DNA from: Diplolepis rosae
Lineage: Eukaryota > Arthropoda > Insecta > Hymenoptera > Diplolepididae
Reading direction: 5' to 3'
Assembly (NCBI GenBank): GCA_030998225.1
Contig: JAPYXD010000737.1
Coordinates: 2,356,001-2,420,000 of the forward strand
Length of the DNA: 64,000 nt
Of this stretch, positions 11,635 through 22,819 are shown piece by piece. The notes under the pieces were generated by a model. That model made no database searches. It saw nothing but the letters and a program-made list of their open reading frames with translations, and was not told the DNA's origin. The position numbers and the translations under genes were made by a program. Within the stretch, counting starts at the first letter, position 1, and each line of letters opens with the position of its first letter.

Positions 11635-11799
11635 TTCTTCAATTTATATTGGAAAATACCATCTAGTTTTAAATAACGTTAAATTAATTCTGAATCATAG
11701 GTTGATAAGTTCGATATAGTAGAGTTCCGTTATCACGTACAGTGATACACTCTTCTAATGATCGACATAATCGACTGAAATGATTTAGAAAAATCAGAA
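11635..11799. mobile_element. 165-bp insertion with 8-bp target duplication
   Basis: It is absent from the sister repeat (empty site near 28617-28624) and flanked by AATAAAAT on both sides (11627-11634 and 11800-11807). The inner block AGTAGAGTTCCGTTATCAC through AATCAGAAAATA recurs at 34953-35038. An 8-bp duplication fits hAT-type non-autonomous elements. The ends TTCTT.../...CAGAA are only weakly inverted. Confidence 0.7.
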
Positions 11800-12016
11800 A
11801 ATAAAATATTTTGTCTTATTTAATTCTGAAACGGTTTCACCAATGGCATGTAGTTTGATGTAGCTCAAAAAGAGTATACAACAATGGCGGAACTCATACG
11901 AAGCCGTTCCCCTTGCCGCACTTCATCCGCTTCCGACAACTAGCGCCGCGTATATCCCTGCACCTGAACTACCCTACGGGGACACCCAATACATTAGAGG
12001 TTGACCTGCCCTGCCT

Positions 12017-12499
12017 GTAAGGCACTACCAGATATCGGCAAGGAAGTTGAGTATATATAAATACCGCATAAAATAAGAGCTCTGCCTTACGTCGATAAGG
12101 TAGAAACCCAGGTCAGTAAATATTAATAATTGTTTAGCAAAAGTTAAGAACCATGATATGCATTATTGTTGACAAACAATCGTTAGATATTTAATAATGA
12201 TTAGAAATATTGAGTATGTAAATAATAATATTAACTTAAGAAGAGATCAATCACATTATTGGAAATCGAAAGAATAACTCAATTAATTCATTAGAATAAT
12301 AAGAGCAATAAGAATATTCAATGTATAAGCACAAAAAGGTGAGTCAATGGACTTTGATCCCGATAGTATGAACTGTGTGGGAGAGCACTGCGAGTTCATG
12401 CATTTACGCGATTGTCAGCAAGTATGGTCATTGACATTGCTGCAAGGTACGTGCCAATCCATCGAGTAGCAAGGTACTTGCCGATCCACGAAAACATTA
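12017..12499. other. AT-rich spacer before the LTR-like segment
   Basis: No gene seen. A TATATATAAATA stretch lies near 12052. The segment may be the 5' part of the LTR-like unit that follows. Confidence 0.4.
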
Positions 12500-12980
12500 T
12501 CACTCTCCCACTATAGGAATAATCTATAATATATAAACCCCAGATTTACTTCTGGCGGTTGTCTTTGCGCTAGTAGCCGTTCAGTCTTCAAGTCTTAACG
12601 TCGATAGATACTCCGTCCATAAGTCATACTGTCGGTGTCACGATTGACCGTTCGATATTCGTAACTTTATCGGTATCTTACATAAGGATTACCTCGGTAC
12701 ATGGTAAACATAACTCCTGGTCCCTAAGTGGTGCAAGTCCGGTAGCCGTGAATCATTAAGTGTCGTTAGATTCGTGTATCGTCGTATTAAGTCGAGTTCT
12801 GAGGGTTAAATCTACGGAAAAGAAACGTAACCAGTGTTTGGCAGGCAACTTGCATTGTCTGATATGCTTTCTGCACTACTTGACTAGCACTACTCAACTC
12901 CAGCCAGGATTGTGCCGTTATCCAGCTACCAGGAAGGAGAACTATACGAAAAAACTCTTTCTTTTGCCTTCTCAAGCAGA
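12500..12980 (+). repeat. LTR-like segment with TATA box, copy 1
   Basis: TATATAAACC near 12533 is followed by CAGATTTACTTCTGGCGGTT. The same order is found at 38358-38390, and both copies then share CTCGGTAC.TG.TAAA, GGTCCCTAAG and TTGTCTGATATGCTT. A promoter followed by a long untranslated stretch fits an LTR (U3-R-U5) of a retrotransposon. No gag-pol is attached, so the family is unknown. A tandem repeat begins directly after it. Confidence 0.5.
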
Positions 12981-13162
12981 GAAATAGCGTAAGTTATATA
13001 TATAACATCTCAAAACTTATTATATTAACTATAAAGCTCATTTGTAGTGCGTGAGTTGTATACCTAGGCATCTCAAAACCTAGTATATTAGCGTAAAACG
13101 CACACACTTTAATGCGTGAGTTACATATATAGGCATCTCAAAACCTATTATATTAACTTGTA
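12981..13162 (+). repeat. About 66-bp tandem repeat, part 1
   Basis: Units built of GCGTGAGTTGTATATATAGG, then CATCTCAAAACCTATTATAT, then TAACTTGTAGACGCACACAC. The array is cut at 13162 by the CACTA-like element and resumes at 22788, 26298 and 27262. When the three insertions are removed in thought, the repeat reads through without loss. Confidence 0.85.
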
Positions 13163-14000
13163 CACGGAAGAAAAAGTACTGGGAAATTTACTTGACAGTC
13201 CTCGACTTTTGGACAGGGCAGATTTTTCCGAAGATCGTATATACTTTACATGAAGAAGTCTAGAACTTTATCGAAAAAAAGAAAGAATGTCCTAGATTAA
13301 TTCAAGCACAGTCAATGAATGAAATTCTTTCAAATTTTATTGTATAGTTTTTGAAAAAATTATAGAAATGCAAATACTTCTTCTAAAAAGTGTTTCAAAT
13401 TTTAAAAGAATTTGGATAGAATAATTTAGCAAGAAAGAGATGAATACCTGATATACAAGTCAACGAAAAATTTTTGGACTGCGCTTGAAAATCTAGTAGA
13501 ATTTTTACTGGCACCATGCGCGCAGTTGTCAGTGTGCATTAGATGTTTGTGTATGCGAAGCATAATAACATTAATAAGGTTGATGTGAAGTGTGGTGTAA
13601 GTTTAAAGCGTGTACGTGTGTGTAGCTGGTATAGCAGAGGCTTGAAACCATGAATGGCCACTTGAAAATTGTAAAGAAATAAAGAATTAGGAAGCTTTCA
13701 ACAACTGAAGTTGGAAACACTATACATGTAAGTGTTATTTTTACTTTATATTGAATAAATAATGCTATGGAATATTGCATGTTGTGAATCATGGAGTGAT
13801 AGGTGATTGACTATGTAGGTTAAAATTTGATTTATATACCATTTGTGGATCTCACAAAGATTGTTTATAAAATAAAACACCATTCTTTTGTTTTCTTATT
13901 CTGCATTAACTCTTTTTCTTTATATAATTCATTTAATTATAATCATTCGTATTCGATCTAGTAGTTCTAGTGTAAAAAAAAAATGAAATCGCTATCCTGG

Positions 14001-15353
14001 TAGGGGAGAAGCGGCGAAATTGGCGCACCTAATAGAAAGTGCGAGTTTAAAAAGAAAGTATATGACTAAAAATTATGAAAAAATATTTATTTAATAGCTG
14101 GATATCTTTTCTATACTTTCCAATGGATACAGATTGCATTGAAAATTATTAAAGCAGGTTTTTATTCAGATTTCCGAAGGACTGCACCTGCGTCAATTTA
14201 CCCGCCATGTCGGGTAAATTGACGCACTAATATTATAATCTTCTCTTGCCACGTATTAGTTATATTTTCATAGATTTACAATTACATTTCAGTAGCAAAG
14301 GTTGATGAAAAGAGGTAGTTATAATTTGAAACTAAATTTGAGATAGTATATCAAGATATGTGAAGTTTTTTATACCTTTATTCACATAAACCAGCCAAAG
14401 TTAAAATATATTTTATATTTGTACAATAAAATACTGGCAATTGTGGATATTTAAGTGAATATTCAAATTGAAATCATTTTTATAGAGAATTATTTGAATT
14501 TGTAATCAGAAGTATATACAATTATTAACTTTAGAAGACTTATAAATAATAGAAACAATCAATCAAAAATACAAATTTTTTACTTACATTGCTTTCACAT
14601 CTTAAAATCGAGAAAACTTTCAAAACACTGTCAGACTGCAAATTAATTATTAAAAATCGCTTTTAAAATGCCTTAATACCTCAAACTTAAAAAAAAAATT
14701 TAACCACTGATTGTTCAAATGAATATAAGCTTACAAAGTCGTTACATCAGTTTTGCGAACCACATTACCTCCCATGTCACAAAAAATCTTAAGAAAAAGA
14801 TTAGCAGAAAAATCCAGCAACATTCAAATGTATATATCTATATATTAATAATTGTGTACTTACTATCTTCTTTATATTTTCAATCATAAACATCCGAGCA
14901 CTTGACTTCAGTCACCGGTTTCCAGAAACACAACACGTGTGCCAACTTCGCCTCTGATTTGAATCTCGTATGCGCCAATTTTGCCGCAAGTGTATAGTTC
15001 ATTAATTAAATACTTTTTACGTAAAATGCTTATTTTTTCATACAAATATTCTATCCTAATCGTAAGATTAAATATCAAAGATTATAAAATCGTTGCATTA
15101 ATCTAATTCACCTTGAATTACTATTATTCAACGATTTAACTCAATGGCTTCGAACATAACCATTATGCCAAAAAACGATTAATCGCAATAAAACTGTATT
15201 AAGCAATTAGATTTTTATAATGTTTTCTATCAAATACATATCATACAAGAATTCACACGATAGAACTATTTTTATTTTTTGTTATGTTATCATTTTCTGA
15301 AAAATAGGGTGCGCCAATTTAGACGACGCGCCAATTTCGCCGCTTCTCCCCTA
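14001..15353. mobile_element. Non-autonomous TIR element nested in element A
   Basis: The left end TAGGGGAGAAGCGGCGAAAT (14001) and right end, its complement finishing CTTCTCCCCTA (15353), are inverted, with TA at both outer edges. A further pair GGCGCACC/GGGTGCGCC lies inside, and a TTTACCCGCCATGTCGGGTAAA hairpin lies near 14197. About 1.35 kb of AT-rich interior shows no protein. The superfamily is unclear (TA target suggests Tc1/mariner-type). Confidence 0.7.
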
Positions 15354-15604
15354 TCTTAAAATCCATAAACTTGTAAAGTTTCTACAAGATTTTCTTTTTA
15401 TTTAGTACATCCACTTTGTTAATCAGTAGTATTTTTATAAAAATAGGTTAAGTAAGTTCCGTAAGAAATCTGTTCGTGTTTATAGTAATTGGAATTTAAA
15501 AATTTGTATCATAAAGTGATGTATGTACTCGGCTGTAAACCGTAATTTTTGATATTTTGAATTTCAAGCTCCCATACCAATTACTAGTTTTTTGTAGGTA
15601 GAAA

Positions 15605-18253
15605 ATGGAGGTTGCGGAGGAAAAAGGTGAGATACTTTTAAAAGTAAGTTAGGTGTATCATGCAAAAATAAAGGGTGAAATCATGAAAATGTGTATAAAA
15701 AAATTACTATTACCATTCTTTGCTTTCGCTGCTTCCTTTAAATTTATGAAACTGTCCTCCCTTAGTTGTTCTTTTACGTGAAAGTGATGAAAACTTCTTC
15801 AAGTTCCTTTCTATCTCTTTATCCTTTTAATATTGCTATAGCTGTATTTGAAATGCAGTGTGATCGAAATGGAAGGTTGAAAACAGTTTTGAATTTTCCT
15901 ACATTTTTTATATTCTTTATATATTGGTAAATATGGACAATATTAATTTAATAATCAGGTTTTATGACATGTATTATTTAGTTTCATAATTTTTTAGTAT
16001 TTATTTTTTTATTATTTTAATTCTTATTTTTAAAAATAAATTGAATAAAGGAAATATTACAACTCATTTAGACTTGAAAGAGCTGAAAAGCGAAAAATGT
16101 TTGGAGGAAATATCGGTGGCGTTGGGAGAACTTTCTGAAGGAGAGTATTTCCTTGAACAAATTATCCCTGAAGAAAGCAGCCCGGTTCAGACTGAAAATT
16201 TTGATGGTTGGTCATCAAATTCTACTTATAATGTGAGTAATAGCAATTATTATTATCAATTTATGTGCAAATTTCGTCCTTGCTTCCTCCTAAATTTATT
16301 TATTGTTATTGAATGAAGAATTTAAAACGATTGCTGGGCAGCGAGAGTAATGCCAAAATAGTATTGACGTCCTTCGAACATCATAAAGAATTTATAACTG
16401 GCTGTACTCGAAACCTCATAGTTCACAGTTTCATTAAAAAAAAAAAAAATTTGAACTGTTGAGAAATTATACGAAAGGACAGCCATTAAATGATTGTATA
16501 ATTACAAAAGAAGAATTCACTGACTGTGCTGATACAATAAATCGCCTATTTTCTTGTGAATTGCCTGCGACATATTATACCCCCTTTCGAATAGAAAAAG
16601 GCGAAAGGATTCAAGCAACCGGAAGATTGCTTAATCATTATTTTGACGTAAAGGCACAACTAAGGGAGGACATTGTCATAAATTTGAAGGAAGCAGCAAA
16701 TGCAAAGAATGGTAGTAGTTATTATGCTAGCACGAAGTGCATTGCCTTTGAAGGTGATTATATTCACTTTTTATCCGTAATATATGATGTATTAAAATTT
16801 TGTAAGTATAAATTGCTATATTGATTATTTATAGAGTTTGAAAACAAGCAAATCGATTATTTGAAAACTCATTCTGACGATGTTGAGATAGTTACACAAC
16901 ATTGGCGTCAAACGCATACATGGAGAAGAAAACTTTTAGAGATTGAAAAAATAAGTGTACAAGATTATCTTCCCATGTTTAAACCGTTACGGGAGCAACT
17001 AGGATGTGATTTGGTAACTTTCTTAACATTATGTAAACTTTGTGCATTAAACGTGAAAAACACTCAGCATTTTATTTTTATTATTTCGTACTTGTTTTTT
17101 ATATACTTATTTAACATATATGCACCTAATATTGACTTTCAGATAAAAATAGATTTTGAGTTACTTCATAACACAAAAACAAATTGTCTGCTTGATAAGT
17201 GGGAAATTGCAGCAAGACATTTAATTAAATTAATTAAAGATGCTCAGCTGTCGGTTGTTGATAAAAAAATTCCTAGATGTATTACCGTCTTTGACGTCTG
17301 GTACGTATCATAAGTATATATGCTATTATTTTCCGATATTTATATAATTTATCTATCTAGTCAGTGGGAAACTTTATTGACTCTCGATAACAAAAATCAT
17401 TTATATTCTCAGCTGATAATTTTGGCTTTTGGGTCCGAATAAAAGAATTCAATGAATTATTAATTGAACCCAACGTTTGGGCGCACAATTGTGGCTTGCA
17501 TTAGTAATTTTTTGTATTTTGAAAAAAATATACAAAATTTTTGGTATGAGGGATGCAATGTACATATATGATTAAAAAATTGACGGGTCATTATTCTTTG
17601 GTGAATTTTTTACTATAAAATGTCAAAATTTCAAATTTACCAGCTAAGAAAACATATAAACGATCATTAATAAAATTTCTTTTAAAATTTTATCAGATCA
17701 GCAGTGCGCTGTAACTCTTTATTTGCTGCCAAACATCTCACTGTGTAACAACGGAAATCGAGGAAAGAAAAGAAAACACATTAGTGACCCGAGTTTGGAA
17801 TACAATGTTTTGAAATCTATAGAAAGTGCGCAAGACAAGGACAAAGAGAATTTTAAGCGAAGTGATAAGCGGGACACATTCTTGCTTGTAATTCCGACAG
17901 AGAATGAAGCGGATGCGTCTTTGGAAGATTTAAGAAACGTGTTACTTGCAAGGAAATTATCCATACAACCTCTTATTGTAGTAGTTGGAACTGTCGTGAA
18001 ATTCGGACAGATTTACGTGGTTATCAACGACTACTGGTATGAATCGAAGACTTTCAAAGATGCTTTAGACTTGATCTTGAAAGCATTTTTCGCATTAGAT
18101 TGCGACTATCCAGCTGAATGCTGTAATATTTTGTACTTCTTGCAACTAGCTATCTATGACATTCAACTTCCTCCAAAGGGGGTTGCTTTAAAAGTTAAGA
18201 AGATTGCGAAGCAAGTGAGGACGCCTTACCAAGACATAAGGCATAAAGTATAG
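15605..18253 (+). pseudogene. Accessory gene of element A (spliced, unknown function)
   Basis: A multi-exon gene can be followed: a short first exon with ATGGAGGTTGCGG ending AAG|GTGAGA (15605-15626); a second at about 16051-16231 ending AAT|GTGAGT; a third from about 16319 to 16810; then 16840-17050, 17144-17301 and 17698-18253. The product is acidic at the start. Its C-terminal part has a QPLIVVVGTVVKFGQIYVV stretch, which I recognise from second proteins of related insect transposons, where it follows a region like TYYTPF...GRLLNHYF. No enzyme motif is visible. A run of 13 A near 16437 carries an apparent frameshift between SFIKKKK and RNYTKG. It probably assists transposition by binding DNA or the transposase; that is inference. 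Confidence 0.5.
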
Positions 18254-18431
18254 TTTTGTTCTGTAGTTCAAACCTTGTTACAGGCTTTTCACTTTAACTC
18301 TCAGTATCTTACTTTTTTTATATATTACTTTTTAAAATTTATGCTACTGCGGTTTTTAGCATAAATTTATAAATGCAGACTTCATTTTATAAGTGATTTA
18401 AAACGTGCAGAAGCAGATATAAATTGAAAAT

Positions 18432-20944
18432 ATGTTTCATTGTTTTGCGTGTGATTTAAAATTCGATAAAAACGACAGTCTTATACGTCATGTCGAATTA
18501 TCACATAAGTTAATAAACAGTTTTTCGTGTACCGAACATGATTGTTCTAACCGTTAAATTAAATTCGAGTCTTATAAGAAGCATCGTGTTATAAGGCATA
18601 AGCCTACATTACCATCATCAACTGAGCAATCAGAATTTTTTTCGAAAGAAAATAATTTTTTAATGGATCGTAGCGAACCTTCACATTTTTCAGAAAACGA
18701 ATTGTTTTTATTGGCGAATAACGAGGATTCTGAGATCTCGTTTAAGACACCGCTTTATGAAGAATCTGATTCTGATGAAGGTTCAGACTTGGAAGAAATT
18801 TTGGAGAGTGATTATTTGCCATATGGTGATTTAAATTCACCACGTGTTGATACTTCGCATCCATTGACAGAAAAAGTACGCTTGTTCATTGCTAATTTAT
18901 ATAAGTATCCCGATATCGCTAGAAAGAGGGCCGATGAGGTGATATGTGAAGTTTCAAAACTTTTTGAAGAGAATTTGCAGTCTATTAAAGAAGAAGTTCG
19001 TACATGTGTTGAACATTTCGATAAAGATTCAATCACGGTTGACAAAGTTTATAGTATTTTGGATAAATTTTCATCTCCTTTTCAAAATTTCGATACAGAG
19101 AGAAAGCGATTCTCTCATTTTAAAAATTGTGGAACATTCGTACCTCCTGAAAGTAATAAACTTGGAGAAGTGAAAGTAATTGTAGAGAAAGAAGGGGAAA
19201 GAAAATTGATACATAAAGACCTCAATGTACAATTTATACCTCTCCGAAAAGTTTTGAAACTTTTCTTTGAATTGCCGGGAATCCTCGAAAAAACCTTGCA
19301 GTATATGAACAAAATAAAAAAAAAAATACAGAAATAATAACAAAAGTTAAACAATGTTCTCTTTGGAAACAGAAAATTCTGAATTCTTCAGGCACAATCC
19401 GAATTCCTCTTGTGGGTTACTTTGATGACTATGAGAACAATAACCCCCTTGGTAGTCACAAAGGTATCAGTAAATGCGGAGCTGTTTATATTAATGTTGC
19501 TCTTTTACCACCAGAAATTCATTCCAAGATAGATAATATTTTTCTCTTCATTTTGTTTAATAGCAAACATCAAGTACAATTTTCTAACCAAATTGTTCTC
19601 ACACGAGCCATTGAAGAACTTAAATATTTGCAAAATGAGGGAATAACGGTGTGTATTGACAACAAGAATATAAAGATTTATTTTGACTTCCTTTTACTTA
19701 CGGGCGATAATTTAAGTTTACATGCCTCACGGAACATAAGTGTCTACAAACCGTTTTTAATGAACGTAATTGTGTGCTTCGCAATATAAAAAATTATAAT
19801 AATCAATTGTTGGAAAAAAATGTTGCGAGATCTGGAATCAAAGACACTTGCATTTTTAATGAAATTAATGATTTTCAGGTCGTACAAAATTTAAGTGTAG
19901 ACATCCAACATGACATTTTAGAAGGCATTTTACGCTATGGTTTAGCTATCGTGTTATTCCATTTCATATGTAATGCGAAGCGCTTTTCACTCGATGATTT
20001 GAATCTGAGAGTTGCTGGGTACAAATATGGAACCGATGACTGTGAATAAGCCTCCACATGTTTCAGAAAAGCACCTGAGAAACGGATGTATCATCCTTTC
20101 CGCAGCTGAAATGCTGAATTTTTTCCGAGGTTTGTTTCTTATTGCTGGACCATTAGTACCTGAAGAAGATGATCATTGGCAGTTACTCATTAAATTGAAA
20201 ACAGTTGTTGAAATAATTTTCAGTAAAACCATCCACAAAAGTAATCACATTCTACTTGATATAGAAATAACTGAGTACCTAACTGAACTCTCGAAACTTT
20301 ATCCCAATCACATGAAACCCAAGCATCACTTCTTGATTTATTATCCCAGAATTATGAAATCAATTGGTCCTCTTCCTCAAAACAGTTGTATGCGAAACGA
20401 GAGTAAGCATAGAGATGGAAAAGTGACTTCCCATGTAGCAATTTGCAGAAAGAATGTCTGTCGCACAATTGCAATTAAACATCAATTAATGCTAAATTAC
20501 AGGTTTTCTGCTAAAGAGGAGATCTTTGAAACTTTCACAACCGGTCCTGTAAAAATTGTTAACTTCAAAGACTTAGATGATGTGTTAAATTTTCATCACT
20601 TATTACCTCATTACTCTGTTGGAATGGAAGTCTATTTAGCAAAGTGGATAATCCGCTTGGCTCACAAAGTAAAAAGAAATAGCATTGTAACTAATTTTTG
20701 AGAAAATGGCCCTTATTTTCATTCAGTCAAAGCAATTTTACTTTCTGAAAATAATTTCCAAATTATTACAAAGACCTTACACGATTGCTTTCTGATAGAA
20801 TATTTGCAAGCTTACAAGATTTTTGATAATCGCAACTATTCGTATGCTGTTCTTAATTCATGTGATATTACCTACAACACGCCTCTTAGTGTCAAAAATA
20901 AATTAGCAGATGGATATTGCTACATTGCTAAACATTGGATGTGA
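18432..20944 (+). pseudogene. TNP2-like transposase of element A, broken
   Basis: It starts with a C2H2 zinc finger (CFACDLKFDKNDSLIRHVEL then SH) and a second partial finger. Family landmarks follow: YFDDYENNNPLGSHKG, LLLTGDNLSLH, VDIQHDILEG, NKPPHVSEKHL, PKHHFLIYYPR and ESKHR. These are the order and motifs of animal CACTA/EnSpm-like transposases, in which GDN and HD..EG lie in the catalytic core. Damage: an in-frame TAA at 18555-18557 between the fingers, a frameshift in the A run near 19316-19345, another near 19750-19790 and one near 20040. The reading frame after 20701 is also interrupted. The protein would bind the element ends and cut DNA if restored; this copy is dead. Confidence 0.7.
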
Positions 20945-21030
20945 AAATTTGTAAATATGTTTGTAATATACAATATGTTTAAGTAAAGAATAAAATGAGG
21001 CTAAAATACATTTTTTTAGAAAAATTCGTT

Positions 21031-21760
21031 TAGTTGTTACCAGTTATAGTTAATATTGTTGAGGATGATGGTCTTTCTGGTATTTTATTAGATACATGTT
21101 ATGCAGTAAAAAAATATCTCATTTTAAAATCATTTAAAATTGAAATATATTTCATTCCTGTTCAAAGTCAACGTTTCGACTGATTACTCAGTCCTTATCA
21201 AGATTTTTAAAAAACCGTTGTATCAGCTTAGGGGCCATTCACATAATACACATGGTCACAAACCTCAGCCCCCCCCCCCCCCCCTTCGATGTCACGTCAC
21301 ACCTCTTAATTTTATAAAACATTTTTCGTTAACGCATACAAAATCCAGTAAAAAAAGAAGCTATTAATTATTATTGTAGATAATCTTTTCAGAACTTTTT
21401 TTCAAATTTCGTGGGTACACATTTAATGTGACGTAACGCAGAGTGCAGACCCCCCTCCCAACATGTCACACCACGTCACAATTTGCAGACCCCCCCTCCC
21501 ATAATCTACTACATCACTAATAACAATGTCTACATGCCTTTGTATATATCTAAATTTTTAAACACCATGTAAGCTGATACAACGGTTTTTTCAAAGTCTT
21601 GATAAGGACTGAGTAATCAGTCGAAACGTTGACTTTGAACAGGAATGAAATACATTTCAATTTTAAATGAATTTAAAATGAGATATTTTTTTACTGCATA
21701 ACATCTATTTAATAAAATACCAGAAAGGCCATCATCCTCAACAATATTAAAATACATTTT
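21031..21760. mobile_element. Foldback/MITE nested in element A tail
   Basis: Arms 21040-21232 and 21571-21756 are near-perfect inverted copies. Their outer ends read GTTGAGGATGATGGTCTTTC and its complement. The centre (21233-21570) holds a different repeat with GGGGCCATTCACATAATACA and runs of C, like a common arthropod short element. The outer arm (CAGAAAGGCCATCATCCTCA at 21721) is the uninterrupted version of the site into which the 48366-55162 transposon inserted. Confidence 0.7.
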
Positions 21761-22787
21761 GTCTTATTTTTTCTATATATTAACCGTTTTAATTTATTTA
21801 TTGTGTTTTAAGTTAAAATTTCAATGAAATTATTTTACTGCTTATTCTTTTTTGATAGTTTAATATCAAAGTAATTTCGAATTAATGCATTACAATTTGG
21901 AAGTATTCTGAAAATAACTAAGAACAAATAAAAAATTTGAAAACAATTTCTGTTTTAAAAAAATTCTAACACAATTGTGATTACTTTGTAAATTGACATA
22001 TACTTCAGAAATTATGAAATTCTTATATTCAATAATTTAGAATTTAGTTATTAATTTATTAAAAATCTCCTTATTTAAAAATGCAGAAACATAATAATTA
22101 TTTAAATTTCTTTATTATATAAAATTGTTAGTGAAACAAGGCGCAGAAATTTCTTACACGCCCCTGCATTTTCTATAGATAAAAGATACCCAACATTTTT
22201 TGGGAAATATCGCAAGTGCTTCAGTAGCCGTGCGGTTTAATTTATAAGGTTAGGATGCGTTATACATGTAGTTTAGGTAAAAGTTAAGGTTCAAATCTTG
22301 TCAGCGTAAGATTGATTTCAACAGCGGTAATATATTATGTTCAGCGATGTATAGTGATAGTGTACAATAGTATAATTTGTAATACAAATCAATAAAAAAG
22401 TAAGTAAGAAAAAGACAGCTTGCGAAAATAATTTTTTTTCTTGTTGCCTTTGATAGTCAATTAAAAATTTCATTGACTGACTTTGAAGTTTCCATGCACG
22501 AGTGCTGTGTGAGCTCTATCTGCCTAGATTCAGAATTTCATATTAAATCTTAGAAATATCCAATCTATGAACTTTATTTTCTCAAATTATTCATAGAAAT
22601 AATACATTTTACATACTCAGAATTTTCACGGACTTTCTACCAAATATTTTGTGAAAGATCTATACTATTTCCAGGATTAATGATATAATCGTACAAGAAC
22701 GGTACTTCTAGTTTTGGGTAACTTTTGAACGTATCTGAAAGTCGAGCACTCTGTCATGTAAATTTCCCAGCACTTATTTTTTCCGTG

Positions 22788-22819
22788 TAGACGCATACAC
22801 TTTAATGCCTGAGTATATA
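22788..22819 (+). repeat. About 66-bp tandem repeat, part 2
   Basis: TAGACGCATACACTTTAATG then CCTGAGTATATA, caught between element A and foldback B. The last six bases, TATATA (22814-22819), are the left target duplication of foldback B. Confidence 0.85.

Larger units (their letters stand above)
10640..12016. repeat. Uncharacterised 1.2-kb repeat, copy 1
   Basis: It is nearly identical to 27626-28828. Both start GTGCAAACCTAATGGAAAGG and end near GAGGTTGACCTGCCCTG. A block starting CAACTAGCGCCGC occurs near both ends in the same direction (10671 and 11937 here). Inside are a long hairpin (10810-10893), a set of TATCGTAAACGA-type short palindromic repeats (11210-11320), and a foldback whose arms lie near 11335-11425 and 11565-11640. 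Copy 1 differs from copy 2 mainly by a 165-bp insertion (11635-11799). No known superfamily signature is visible. Confidence 0.75.
13163..22787 (+). mobile_element. CACTA/EnSpm-like DNA transposon, 9.6 kb (element A)
   Basis: Terminal inverted repeats of about 55 bp with mismatches: CACGGAAGAAAAAGTACTGG at 13163 and the complement ending 22787. The flanks are TA/TA (13161-13162, 22788-22789). It carries two plus-strand genes, an accessory gene (15605-18253) and a TNP2-like transposase (18432-20944). It also hosts at least two smaller insertions (14001-15353 and 21031-21760). The transposase is broken, so this copy cannot move by itself. The superfamily call rests on transposase motifs and short 2-bp target duplication. 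The CACGG terminus differs from the textbook CACTA. Confidence 0.75.

Noticed and set aside
21571..21640. Hammerhead ribozyme of the Penelope type (CTGAGTAATCAGTCGAAACG)
   Set aside because: The core CUGANGA is not present (CTGAGTA here), so the required G-A positions are missing. The likeness is limited to GAAAC.
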